64,000 nt of DNA from DASVEE01 sp036380735. GTDB taxonomy: Bacteria > Acidobacteriota > Thermoanaerobaculia > Gp7-AA8. Each line of letters starts with the position of its first letter. Within the stretch, counting starts at the first letter, position 1. The stretch is from the NCBI GenBank assembly GCA_036380735.1, contig DASVEE010000047.1, positions 62,001 through 126,000 of the forward strand, written 5' to 3'. The notes under the pieces are model-generated. The model was given only the letters and a program-made list of their open reading frames with translations, did not search any database and was not told the DNA's origin. Both the position numbers and the translations under genes were made by a program. Below are positions 20,786 to 28,733 of the stretch, in pieces.

Positions 20786-20789
20786 GGCG

Positions 20790-20900
20790 GGTTGGTGGTT
20801 GTGGGTTGTCGGTTTTCGGTTTTCGGTTTTCGGTGCTGCGCTACGCGGTGAGGGTCGCCTAGCGCAGCACCGAAAACCGACAACCGACAACCGAAAACCG
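20790..20900. repeat. family B inverted repeat between convergent genes
   Basis: Arms GTTGTCGGTTTTCGGTTTTC and CGAAAACCGACAACCGAAAA with an inner stem GGTGCTGCGCTA/TAGCGCAGCACC. It fills the whole gap between two convergent genes, as a bidirectional terminator would. Confidence 0.8.
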
Positions 20901-20910
20901 CCCGGCCCCC

Positions 20911-22329
20911 TTACGTGGCGCTGGCCACCACACCGCTGGCACTCTTCCGCGGCTTCCGTTCCGGCCACCCCCGCCGCTTCACTTCTTCGAAGGACAGCAG
21001 CGAATTCGCGTAGTAGTCGCGCAGCATCTTCTGCTCCGGGTTCCAGCGCCAGCCGCCGTCGACCTCTTCGATGAGGTGCCGCAGCCCCAGCACGATCTGC
21101 GCGGCCTGCCACACCTCGGCGCCCGTCTTCTCCCGGATCAGCCAGACGCGGTCGCCGCGCATTTCGTCGAGCGCCGCGATGAGTCGCTCCTCGGACAGCG
21201 TCGCGCCGTCGTGCTGCGCGAAGATGCGCGCCACCGCGGTGACCGGTGTGACCGGCAGCGCGTTCGAGATCTCCGTCATCACCTGCTCCGCGATGCGCGT
21301 CAGCTCCGGTTTGCGCGTCTCGAACGACGGCGACAGCGCGTCGGGATGCGCGCGCACGAAGTCGTCGACGGAGATCGGCGTGCCGAACGTCACGATCGCG
21401 TAGCCGTAGCGCTTGAAGCGGCGGAAGAGGCCGCGGAACGTGTTGCGGAAGAGGTAGTCGAACGTCGTGCGCAGCTTCTCGAGCTTCGTCGAGCGCTCCT
21501 CGCGTCCCAGCAGCTCCTCGGTCAGGTTGCGGTCCTCGAGCACGCGGTCGTAATTCACCGCCGTCGGCACCAGGTACAGCGGCGCGGTGAACTCCGGATC
21601 GCGCTTCGAGGTGACGATGTAGTCGAGCATGCCGAGCTTCGGTTTGAGGAACGCGCCGTCGCGCGTGAGGCCGCCCTCGAGGAAGATCCCCTGCGTCACG
21701 CCGTTCTTCGTGATCGTCTGGACGAACTTCGAGAGGATCGCGTGGTACAGCGGCTCGCGGTAACGGCGCCGCACGAAGTAGCCGCCGAACCACTTGAAGA
21801 GGTGATTGAGCGGCCAGACGCGCGCCCACTCCCCGACCGCGTAGGACAGCGAGATGAACTTGAACAGCATGTACGCCAGCAGCACGTAGTCCGCGTTCGA
21901 GCGGTGGTTGATGACGTAGACGACGACTGCCCCTTTCGGCGCCGACTCGTTGAAGTCGACGAGCGGCTTGCGCTCGACGACCGGCCGGTAGAGGAAGTGC
22001 ATGATCGACCGCGCGATCGGCGCGCCGATGCGGTAGTACGCCAGCAGGTTGAACTTCGGCACGATCTCCCGCAGATAGACGCGCGCCTGCTTCGTGGCGG
22101 CTTCGACGGAGACGTGATGCTCGCGCGCATACCCCTGCACCGCCTGCACGACCTCGCGGCTGCCGAAGACCTCCAGCTCGATCTCCGCATGCCGCCGCTT
22201 CAGCTTGAAGCGATCGATCTTGATCCGCCGCGCATGCTGCAACCGCCGCGCATGCCGCTTCCCAAACGCCACCCCCGCCAGCCACGCAAGCGCAGCCACG
22301 CCAAGAGCAATCGGAAGCCAGAGGTTCAT
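20911..22329 (-). CDS. glycerol-3-phosphate acyltransferase (PlsB-like)
   Basis: 472 residues from the ATG at 22329; upstream reading passes through repeat DNA. N-terminal membrane anchor MNLWLPIALGVAALAWLAGV. Acyltransferase motif I VINHRSNADYVLLAY (HRSNADY), motif III-like FLEGGLTRDGAFLKPKLGML, and motif IV-like APLYLVPTAVNYDRVLEDRN. PlsB transfers a fatty acyl group to sn-glycerol-3-phosphate, the first step of phospholipid synthesis, at the inner membrane. It is shorter than E. coli PlsB (about 800 residues), so it belongs to a compact subgroup. Confidence 0.87.
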   Translation of the reverse strand: MNLWLPIALGVAALAWLAGVAFGKRHARRLQHARRIKIDRFKLKRRHAEIELEVFGSREVVQAVQGYAREHHVSVEAATKQARVYLREIVPKFNLLAYYRIGAPIARSIMHFLYRPVVERKPLVDFNESAPKGAVVVYVINHRSNADYVLLAYMLFKFISLSYAVGEWARVWPLNHLFKWFGGYFVRRRYREPLYHAILSKFVQTITKNGVTQGIFLEGGLTRDGAFLKPKLGMLDYIVTSKRDPEFTAPLYLVPTAVNYDRVLEDRNLTEELLGREERSTKLEKLRTTFDYLFRNTFRGLFRRFKRYGYAIVTFGTPISVDDFVRAHPDALSPSFETRKPELTRIAEQVMTEISNALPVTPVTAVARIFAQHDGATLSEERLIAALDEMRGDRVWLIREKTGAEVWQAAQIVLGLRHLIEEVDGGWRWNPEQKMLRDYYANSLLSFEEVKRRGWPERKPRKSASGVVASAT

Positions 22330-22400
22330 GGGTGGGGAAAGTGTAACGGGTGGGGGGGGGCGAATGGTGGTGGATAGATGGGACGAAGGGGACAAAACAT

Positions 22401-22540
22401 GAATGCAGAACGCAGAACGCAGAACGTAGAACGTAGAACGTAGAACAAAACCGCGGCCGGGCCTTTCCGTCTCTAATTCTGAATTCTGCGTTCTGGTTCT
22501 GCGTTCTGCGTTCTGCGTTCTGCGTTCTGCGTTCTGCGTT
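22401..22540. repeat. family D inverted repeat
   Basis: Left arm of AGAACGC/AGAACGT words (22405-22446), right arm of GTTCTGC words (about 22485-22540), loop with CGCGGCCGGGCC. It lies 3' of pncA and 5' of the PlsB-like gene. Confidence 0.8.
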
Positions 22541-22580
22541 CGCTTTTGCGCCTTCCGCCCTCCGCCCTCCGCCGTCCGCC

Positions 22581-23207
22581 TCACCCTCCCCCCACCACCT
22601 CCCCACTCCGCACGATCCCCGCTCCCGCCCGCCGCACCTCATCGATGGCGGCGGCCACGTCGCCCGGCGCCAGCTCCACGCCGCGGCAGCCGTCTTCCAC
22701 CACGTGCGTCCGAAACCCGAGCTGGATCGCGTCCAGCGCGGTCCAGCGCACGCAATAGTCCGTGGCCAGCCCCGCGATGTAGACGTCGGTCACCTGCTGC
22801 TCGCGCAGGTAGTCGCCCAGGCCCGTCGCTTTGCGGTGGCCGTTGTCGTAGAAGCCGCTGTAGCTGTCGATCGTGCGGTCGGTTCCCTTGCGGAAGACCT
22901 TCGCCACGCGGCTCATGTCCAGGTCGCGATGAAACTCCGCGCCGTGCGAGCCCTGCACGCAGTGGTCGGGCCACAACACCTGCGACAGCCCGCCGAGCTC
23001 CGTCATGTCGCCCGGCTTGCAACCCGGGTGGTTCGACGCGAAGCTGCCGTGGTCGGCCGGATGCCAGTCCTGCGTCGCCACCACCAGGTCGAAGTGCGGC
23101 TGCAGCCGGTTCGCCACCGGCACGACGGCGTCGCCGTCCGCCACGGCGAGCGACCCGCCGGGAATGAAGTCGTTCTGGATATCGACCAGCAGTAACGCTT
23201 TCTTCAT
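22581..23207 (-). CDS. pncA: nicotinamidase
   Basis: 208 residues from the ATG at 23207. Deamidates nicotinamide to nicotinate for NAD salvage. Isochorismatase-fold motifs: LLLVDIQNDFIPGGSLAV (Asp8), the metal ligands in ATQDWHPADHGSFASNHPG, WPDHCVQGSHGAEFH, the Lys in KVFRKGTD, and the Cys nucleophile in GLATDYCVRWTALDA. Last gene of a pncB-nrtR-pncA operon, which makes a complete nicotinamide-to-nicotinate-mononucleotide route. Confidence 0.95.
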   Translation of the reverse strand: MKKALLLVDIQNDFIPGGSLAVADGDAVVPVANRLQPHFDLVVATQDWHPADHGSFASNHPGCKPGDMTELGGLSQVLWPDHCVQGSHGAEFHRDLDMSRVAKVFRKGTDRTIDSYSGFYDNGHRKATGLGDYLREQQVTDVYIAGLATDYCVRWTALDAIQLGFRTHVVEDGCRGVELAPGDVAAAIDEVRRAGAGIVRSGEVVGGG

Positions 23208-23221
23208 GAGGTTCTCCTTGA

Positions 23222-23911
23222 TCAGATCTCGAAGTTGAAGCCGCCGCGCACGAGCTGCTCGTACTTGCGGCGGTTGAAGCTGTACAGCCGCGCCGCGCGG
23301 TGCGCGACGTCCTGCTCGATCTCGTCGAGCTCGATGATGAAATCCATGCTCAGGATCTTCTTGCGGAAGTTGCGCTTGTCGAGCTCCCGGTCGAGCACCG
23401 TCTCGTACAGATGCTGGAGCTGCGAGAGGGTGAACTTCGGCGGCAGCAGCTCGAAGCCGATCGGCTGGTAGCGCACCTTCCCTTGCAGCCGCGCGAGCGC
23501 CGTGTCGAGGATCTCCGCGTGGTCGAACGCCAGCTTCGGCAGGTCGTCGACCGCGAACCACGCCGCGCGCGACGCATCCGTGGCCGCGACGATCTTGTGA
23601 TCGCTCAGCTTCACCAGCGCAAAGTACGCCACGGTCACGACGCGCTCGCGCGGATCGCGATCCACCGCGCCGAACGTGTAGAGCTGCTCGAGAAACACGC
23701 GCTGGATGCCGGTCTCCTCGCGCAGCTCGCGCCGCGCCGCCTCTTCCAGCGTTTCGTTCATCTCCACGAAGCCGCCCGGCAGCGCCCAGCGGCCGCGGAA
23801 CGGTGCGTTCGCGCGCGTGATCAGCAGCACCTTCAGCGTGCCTTCATCGAAACCGAAGACCACGCAGTCGACGGTCAGAGCCGGTCGTGGATACTCGTAC
23901 GTGAATGGCAT
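23222..23911 (-). CDS. nrtR: Nudix protein with winged-helix tail, NrtR-type NAD regulator
   Basis: 229 residues. The ATG at 23911 overlaps the pncB stop (TGATG). Residues ~1-140 are a Nudix domain with an intact box (GGFVEMNETLEEAARRELRE then EETG). The C-terminal ~80 residues (FELLPPKFTLSQLQHLYETV) are the winged-helix domain of NrtR regulators, which repress NAD genes and sense ADP-ribose or related nucleotides. The intact Nudix box means that hydrolase activity is possible; many NrtR proteins have lost it. The target is probably the inverted repeat at 25388-25406. Confidence 0.85.
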   Translation of the reverse strand: MPFTYEYPRPALTVDCVVFGFDEGTLKVLLITRANAPFRGRWALPGGFVEMNETLEEAARRELREETGIQRVFLEQLYTFGAVDRDPRERVVTVAYFALVKLSDHKIVAATDASRAAWFAVDDLPKLAFDHAEILDTALARLQGKVRYQPIGFELLPPKFTLSQLQHLYETVLDRELDKRNFRKKILSMDFIIELDEIEQDVAHRAARLYSFNRRKYEQLVRGGFNFEI

Positions 23912-25377
23912 CACGCTCCCATGCCGCGCGCTTCCAGCACCAGCCGCGTCTTCAGGTCGAACAGTTGTTGTTCGAGCCCGACCGGGTAGCGGTGCGGATT
24001 CACCAGGCGCTTGATGCCGGGATGGAAGAGCGCGAGCTGCTGCTCGCGGCGCGCGCGCACTTCTTCCAGCGGCGGCGGGTCGTAGACACGAGCACCGCCG
24101 CGGAACAGCGGCACGAGCAGGTCGCTGCTGGTCGCGGACGCGTCAAAGTCTTTGCGGCGCGTCAAATCGAGCGGGTCGACGATCGTCGCCGTCGGTTGCG
24201 GTCCGTCTTCGCTGAAGATCATGTCGCCCGCGGCCTCGCCGTCGACGACGAAGCGCCGCACCTGCAGGATGCCCGGATTCGAGATCTTGATCGCCTGCTC
24301 GGACAGCTTGATCTTGTACTGCCACGGCCCGCCGGCCGGGCGGATCGCCGTCAGCTTGTAGACGCCGCCGAGGGCGGGCTGGTCGAAGGCGGTGATGAGT
24401 TTGGTGCCGACGCCCCAGACGTCGATGCGCGCGCCCTGCGCTTTCAAACTGGTGATGAGGTGCTCGTCGAGGTCGTTGCTCGCGGAGATGCGCGCGTTCG
24501 GGAAGCCGGCCGCGTCGAGCATCTTGCGCGCTTCGATCGACAGATACGCCAGGTCGCCCGAATCGTGCCGGATGCCGGCCAGCTCGTGTCCCGCGGCGCG
24601 CAGTTGCTGCCCCACTTCGATCGCGTGCGCCACGCCGTCGAGCGTGTCGTACGTATCCACCAGCAGCAGCGCATTGTTCGGCATCACCTCGGCGTACGCG
24701 CGGAACGCCTCCAGCTCCGACGGAAACGACATCACCCAACTGTGTGCGTGCGTGCCGCGCACCGGGATGCCGTACATTGCACCGGCGAGCACGTTCGACG
24801 TCGCGGTGCAGCCGCCGATGTACGCCGCGCGGCTGGCCGCGAGCCCGCCGTCGACGCCCTGCGCGCGGCGCAGCCCGAAGTCGAGCACCGGATCACCGTC
24901 CGCCGCGAGCACCACGCGCGCCGCCTTCGTGGCGATGAGCGTCTGGAAGTTGATCATGTTGAGCAGCGCCGACTCGACGAGCTGCGCCTGCAGAATCGGC
25001 CCCCGCACGCGCACCAGCGGCTCGTGCGGAAACACCACCGTCCCCTCCGGCACCGCATCGACGTCACACGTCAGCTCGAGATCGCGGAGGTACGCGAGGA
25101 AGTCGTCGGGAAAGAGCCGCGCCCCATCGTTCCCCCGGATCGCGCGCAGGTCTTCCAGGTCGTCGTCCGTGAAACGAAAGTGCTCCAGGTACTCGATCGC
25201 ATGTTCGAGCCCCGCCGCGATGGCATACCCACCCTCGAACGGATTCTCCCGAAAGAAGAGATGAAAGACCGCCTCCTCGGCCGCTTTTTCCGCCCGCCAA
25301 TAGCCATACGCCATCGTGAGCTGGTACAGGTCCGTCAGCAAAGCCATCGACCGCACATCGCGCCGGGACGGATGCAT
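23911..25377 (-). CDS. pncB: nicotinate phosphoribosyltransferase
   Basis: 488 residues from the ATG at 25377 (a GTG directly upstream is in frame), with AAGGAGG a few bases before. Converts nicotinate plus PRPP to nicotinate mononucleotide. Family motifs: LLTDLYQLTMAYGYW, LDFGLRRAQGVDGGLAASRA, PVRGTHAHSWVMSF, the phosphate-binding IRHDSGDLAYLSIEARKMLD and ISASNDLDEHLI. First gene of the NAD-salvage operon; overlaps the Nudix regulator by one base. Confidence 0.96.
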   Translation of the reverse strand: MHPSRRDVRSMALLTDLYQLTMAYGYWRAEKAAEEAVFHLFFRENPFEGGYAIAAGLEHAIEYLEHFRFTDDDLEDLRAIRGNDGARLFPDDFLAYLRDLELTCDVDAVPEGTVVFPHEPLVRVRGPILQAQLVESALLNMINFQTLIATKAARVVLAADGDPVLDFGLRRAQGVDGGLAASRAAYIGGCTATSNVLAGAMYGIPVRGTHAHSWVMSFPSELEAFRAYAEVMPNNALLLVDTYDTLDGVAHAIEVGQQLRAAGHELAGIRHDSGDLAYLSIEARKMLDAAGFPNARISASNDLDEHLITSLKAQGARIDVWGVGTKLITAFDQPALGGVYKLTAIRPAGGPWQYKIKLSEQAIKISNPGILQVRRFVVDGEAAGDMIFSEDGPQPTATIVDPLDLTRRKDFDASATSSDLLVPLFRGGARVYDPPPLEEVRARREQQLALFHPGIKRLVNPHRYPVGLEQQLFDLKTRLVLEARGMGA

Positions 25378-25387
25378 CACGCCTCCT

Positions 25388-25406
25388 TAGTGTCATTCAT
25401 ACACTA
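25388..25406. promoter_or_regulatory. putative NrtR operator
   Basis: A perfect 6-7-6 inverted repeat, TAGTGT-N7-ACACTA, lying between the ribosome binding site of pncB and its upstream region. Its position right at the head of an operon that encodes an NrtR-type regulator makes it the obvious operator. Binding would block transcription initiation or early elongation. Confidence 0.75.
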
Positions 25407-25437
25407 TGTCGGGCGCGGCGATTTGGCAAGGGGGGAA

Positions 25438-25603
25438 ACGATGAGACGGATGGGACGGATGGGACGGATGGGACCTATAGGACGGATAGGACTGATAGGA
25501 CGGTGCGTCGTGATCGCGCGGAACGCAGATCAATGCTCCGGGTTGGGCGCGTGGTCCCATTCGTCCTATAGGTCCCCTGGTCCTATTCGTCCTATCGTTC
25601 CCT
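25438..25603. repeat. family A inverted repeat
   Basis: Left arm 25438-25503 (ACGATGAGACGGATGGGACG and repeats of it), right arm 25553-25603 (CATTCGTCCTATAGGTCCCC to CCTATCGTTCC). The right outer end provides the TAG stop of the neighbouring gene: CGA-TAG is read from ACGATAGG on the minus strand. Confidence 0.82.
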
Positions 25604-26409
25604 GTTACCCAACTCCACCACCACATCGCCCTCCGCGGTGATCCGTTCCTGCTCCGCGGGATCGCGCCAGACGCTGACCGGCTCCGCGGGAACGCCTTCG
25701 AAGACGAACCGTCCTTCCGCATCCGTGCGGGTGACGCGCGTGCCGAAGGAGTACTCCGTGGAGAGGAAGATCTTCATTCCTTCGCGGCCTCCGGCGACGC
25801 GTCCGCGTACCGTGCGACCGCGCTGCACGACGATCGTCCCCGCGTCGACGGCTGCCCCGTCGCTCGCTGTGCAGACCACCTTCGCCTGCCCTGCAAACGG
25901 GGTCAGAGTTTCGTTTTTCGCATGGACGACATACTCGAAACCGGTCGGCAGCCCCGTCATCACGAAGCGTCCTTCCTCGTCCGTCCCGATCTCCTCGGGG
26001 CCCATCCAGCGAGCTTCCCCTCCGGATCGACGACGCGGCCGCGAATGAGGATGCCCTCGCTCGCGCGCTTCTTCATCGCGATCGTGACCGTCCCATCGCG
26101 CGGATCCACCTTCCCCGCAAACGCCGGCTCATACCCTTCGGCCACCGCCAGCAGCCGGAAAACGAGCGCATCATCGAGCTCGCGAAGCCGGAACGCCCCA
26201 TCGTCTCCCGTCGCCACCTGCTTCCCGCAATCGCGATAACAGGAAGGGCAGACCGTGTTCACACCGACACGCGGCCACGCCTCATAGACATGCACCGTCG
26301 CCTGCGCCACCGGAGCCCCCGCGGCATCGACCACACGCCCCCCGATCTCCGACGACGCCTGCGCAAACAACGGAACCAGCAGCACCAGCACCGCAATCAG
26401 TTTTTGCAT
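25592..26409 (-). pseudogene. secreted carboxypeptidase-regulatory-like (CnaB) protein, frameshifted
   Basis: The first part from 26409 has a signal peptide (MQKLIAVLVLLVPLFAQASS) and a CnaB/Greek-key domain (IGGRVVDAAGAPVAQATVHV). The frame breaks after GRVVDPEGKLAG; the second part continues at about 26005 with MGPEEIGTDEEGRFVMTGLP and a third such domain ending VVVELGNRER. A single missing base in the GG before ATGGGC (about 26006) explains the break. Intact, it would be about 272 residues with three tandem domains and a CPSCYRDC cluster. The stop codon lies inside a family A repeat. Confidence 0.75.
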
Positions 26410-26644
26410 GCGCTGATGACGCATGGGGGTGGAGCGAGGTTTCAGCTCAGCCGGAGGGCACGCGCACGGCTTCCACCTTGCTCCAAGTGCGGATATGTCC
26501 GCGACCCTTCATCGCCACGGCTTGGACGCCAGCAGCTTCAGAACGCCTGCGGTCGTAGGCTCCCGGCCGAGCATTGCATTGCTGGCAGAGCAGGAATCCC
26601 CATCGCGACATAGCGCCCGGCAGCCTAGCATCAGCGCGACTGCG

Positions 26645-27373
26645 CTACTCCGTCGCCTGCTTCCGCTTGCGCCGCGGTTCTCTCGGCGACGCCTCTTCCC
26701 ACTCACGCTGCAGCGCTGCCACTTCGGCAGCCCGCCGTGGATCGCGCTTGATGATGTCCGTCAACGACAGAATGGCCGTGGAAAGCGTCCGGCACTGTGG
26801 GCCACAGGCTTTGCGCGCGACGTCGATGGCGGTGCGGTAGTGGTGCTCAGCCAGCGTGAAGTCGCCTGACCCCTCCGCCACGACGGCGAGATGCATGTAG
26901 CCTTCCGCGACCTGTTCGGAGCTTTCACCGCGGTGCTGCTTCTGGATGGCCACGGCACGTTCGAGCAGCGCCGTGCCCTCCTCCCGACTCTCACCGGCGA
27001 CCATCAGCCCGAGGTGAAGGAGGAGCGGCAGCATCTCGGGCGCATCCTTCCCATGCCGCTGTTCCAGCTCTTCGATACCGTCGAAGAGCGCGGCGATGGC
27101 GTTCTTCCGGTCGCGACCCACGATTGCCCACATCTTGTAAGCCGTGGCTTTCGCGTCCGGCGGCCCATCGGCGGCGCGGCAAACTTCGTACGCCTGCCGC
27201 ACCTCTTCATCGAAGGCATCGAACGTCGCCTTGTTCCCGTTCTCCAACCGCGACTGCGCTCGCTCCATGGCAGCGACCGCGGCGACACAGCCGTCCGCCG
27301 CCGTGCTCGCCGCTTGCGCGAGGCGCGCCGCGAACAGGAGCAGCAGCAGCAACGACAATCGGCTGACAAGCAT
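26645..27373 (-). CDS. secreted TPR protein, paralogue 1
   Basis: 242 residues from 27373: signal peptide MLVSRLSLLLLLLFAARLAQ, then helical repeats (LLERAVAIQKQHRGESSEQV, LAEHHYRTAIDVARKACGPQ) and a basic tail (PREPRRKRKQATE). It is clearly homologous to the gene at 27631-28350 along its whole length, including the tail, so the two arose by tandem duplication. Function unknown; TPR proteins usually scaffold complexes. Sequence between them carries a hairpin and a dispersed repeat. Confidence 0.8.
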   Translation of the reverse strand: MLVSRLSLLLLLLFAARLAQAASTAADGCVAAVAAMERAQSRLENGNKATFDAFDEEVRQAYEVCRAADGPPDAKATAYKMWAIVGRDRKNAIAALFDGIEELEQRHGKDAPEMLPLLLHLGLMVAGESREEGTALLERAVAIQKQHRGESSEQVAEGYMHLAVVAEGSGDFTLAEHHYRTAIDVARKACGPQCRTLSTAILSLTDIIKRDPRRAAEVAALQREWEEASPREPRRKRKQATE

Positions 27374-27449
27374 CGACTTCCCCTCGGCCCAACGCACGCC
27401 TGAATTAGGGACGCGCTACCAGCAACTTAGGCACACCTGCCACTGTCGT

Positions 27450-27476
27450 CAATAAGGAACGGATGGTTGTCAGGTC
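27450..27476 (+). repeat. dispersed repeat copy 1 (second copy 31793-31819)
   Basis: GTCAATAAGGAACGGATGGT here, and GTCAACGAGGAACGAATGGT at 31793-31819 directly after the CHAT gene. About 27 nt, with three or four mismatches. Both copies lie just 3' or 5' of members of the same TPR/CHAT cluster. Confidence 0.5.
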
Positions 27477-27527
27477 GTGGCTCGTTCGCGGAGCACGTAC
27501 CGTGACGCACTCGCGACGCGGAGTGGA

Positions 27528-27549
27528 GGACAGACACTTTTGTCTGTCC
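27528..27549. repeat. perfect 9-bp stem-loop
   Basis: GGACAGACA and TGTCTGTCC flank a CTTT loop. It lies about 80 nt after the stop of the second TPR gene on the minus strand. No U-tract follows on either side, so a terminator role is not certain; it may be a REP-like element. Confidence 0.6.
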
Positions 27550-27630
27550 CGCGAGGAATGGCGCAGGAGCGGAACCCCCGCACACCCGACGGTCGCCAGA
27601 GGCTCGCGCCGTTAAGAACCTTGTCGCGAT

Positions 27631-28350
27631 TCAGGACGCCTGCTTCCGTTTGCGCCGCGGCTCTTTCGGCGTCGCCGCGTCCACGTCCTGCATCAGGGCC
27701 TCGAGCTCGGCGACACGCTTCGGATCGCGTTTGACGATATCGGCCAACGCCAGAATGGCGGTGGCCAGCGTCGAGCACTCCGGGCCGCAGGCTTTGCGTG
27801 CGATGTCGATCGCGATGCGGTAGCGGTGCTCGGCGAGCGTGAGGTCCTCCGCCACCAACGCTACCACCGCGAGGTGCATATACCCCTCGGCCACCGCTTC
27901 GGAGCTCTCACCATAGTGGCTCTTCTGAATCGCCAGTGCGCGTTCGAGCAACGCCTCCCCCTCCTCCCGATTCTCGGCGGCGGCGGTGAGGCCGAGATGA
28001 AGGAGGAGCGGAAGCAGCTCGGGCGCGTCTTTGCCGTGGCGCTTCTCCAGCTCATCCACGCCAGCGAAGAGGCCGGCGATCGCTTTCTTCTGGTCAGGCT
28101 CTACGATCGCCCACGCTTTATAAGCCGCGATTTTCGCTTCGGTCGGCGCATCGGAGGCGCGGCAGACGTTGTAGGTTTCGCGGACCAGCCGCTTGTAGGC
28201 AGCGAACTGCGCGTCGTCGCCGTCCTCTCCGAGCGACTGTTCGAAGGTAGCGACGGCAGCCACGCAGCGCTCCGCCGCCGGCTTCGCCGCTTGGGCAAGC
28301 GGCGTGGTGAGCAGGATCAGCAGGAGCAACGAAAATCGTCGAGTCAGCAT
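27631..28350 (-). CDS. secreted TPR protein, paralogue 2
   Basis: 239 residues from 28350, GAGGAG 6-8 nt upstream. Signal peptide MLTRRFSLLLLILLTTPLAQ; repeats LLERALAIQKSHYGESSEAV and LAEHRYRIAIDIARKACGPE; basic tail PKEPRRKRKQAS. Conserved Cys pairs (ERCVAAV, YNVCRAS, CGPEC) shared with paralogue 1 could form disulphides in the periplasm. Tandem duplicate of 26645-27373. Confidence 0.82.
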   Translation of the reverse strand: MLTRRFSLLLLILLTTPLAQAAKPAAERCVAAVATFEQSLGEDGDDAQFAAYKRLVRETYNVCRASDAPTEAKIAAYKAWAIVEPDQKKAIAGLFAGVDELEKRHGKDAPELLPLLLHLGLTAAAENREEGEALLERALAIQKSHYGESSEAVAEGYMHLAVVALVAEDLTLAEHRYRIAIDIARKACGPECSTLATAILALADIVKRDPKRVAELEALMQDVDAATPKEPRRKRKQAS

Positions 28351-28372
28351 CGGCTTCTCCTCGAATATGGAC

Positions 28373-28574
28373 TCAACTGCACGCCTTGGCAACTGCATCA
28401 CTGATTTGACCTGTGTTCGCGGGGTCGCCAGCACCAACGGTCGTGTTCTGATCCTCGCGCTGACCGCCGACGTGCAGCAGCTGAGCCGCACTGCTCGACC
28501 GTCACGCCCGCGCGGACAGGGGTTGCCACGGTGACGATCGTGGTCACCAAAAGGAAGAGGAACCGCGACCGCAT
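28373..28574 (-). pseudogene. possible small secreted protein, frameshifted
   Basis: An ATG at 28574 opens a good signal peptide (MRSRFLFLLVTTIVTVATPV, then RAGVTVEQ). Shortly after, a frame one base over reads AAQLLHVGGQREDQNTTVGA then GDPANTGQISDAVAKACS and stops at 28373, 22 nt before the start of TPR paralogue 2. A one-base shift between the two halves would restore a protein of about 67 residues. Speculative, because no homologue is recognised. Confidence 0.35.
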
Positions 28575-28733
28575 GGGCCACCTCCGCCGCTGAACTGGAG
28601 GTTTGGCTCAATCTCGGTCGGAGGCGGAAGGATCTCAATACTGCAGAACGATTCACGACGCTGAGCGGCGGTGTTCAGGCTCAGGTAGGGAATTGCGCGG
28701 TCGCGTCCCTCCTAGCCATAGAGACATCTGCGA

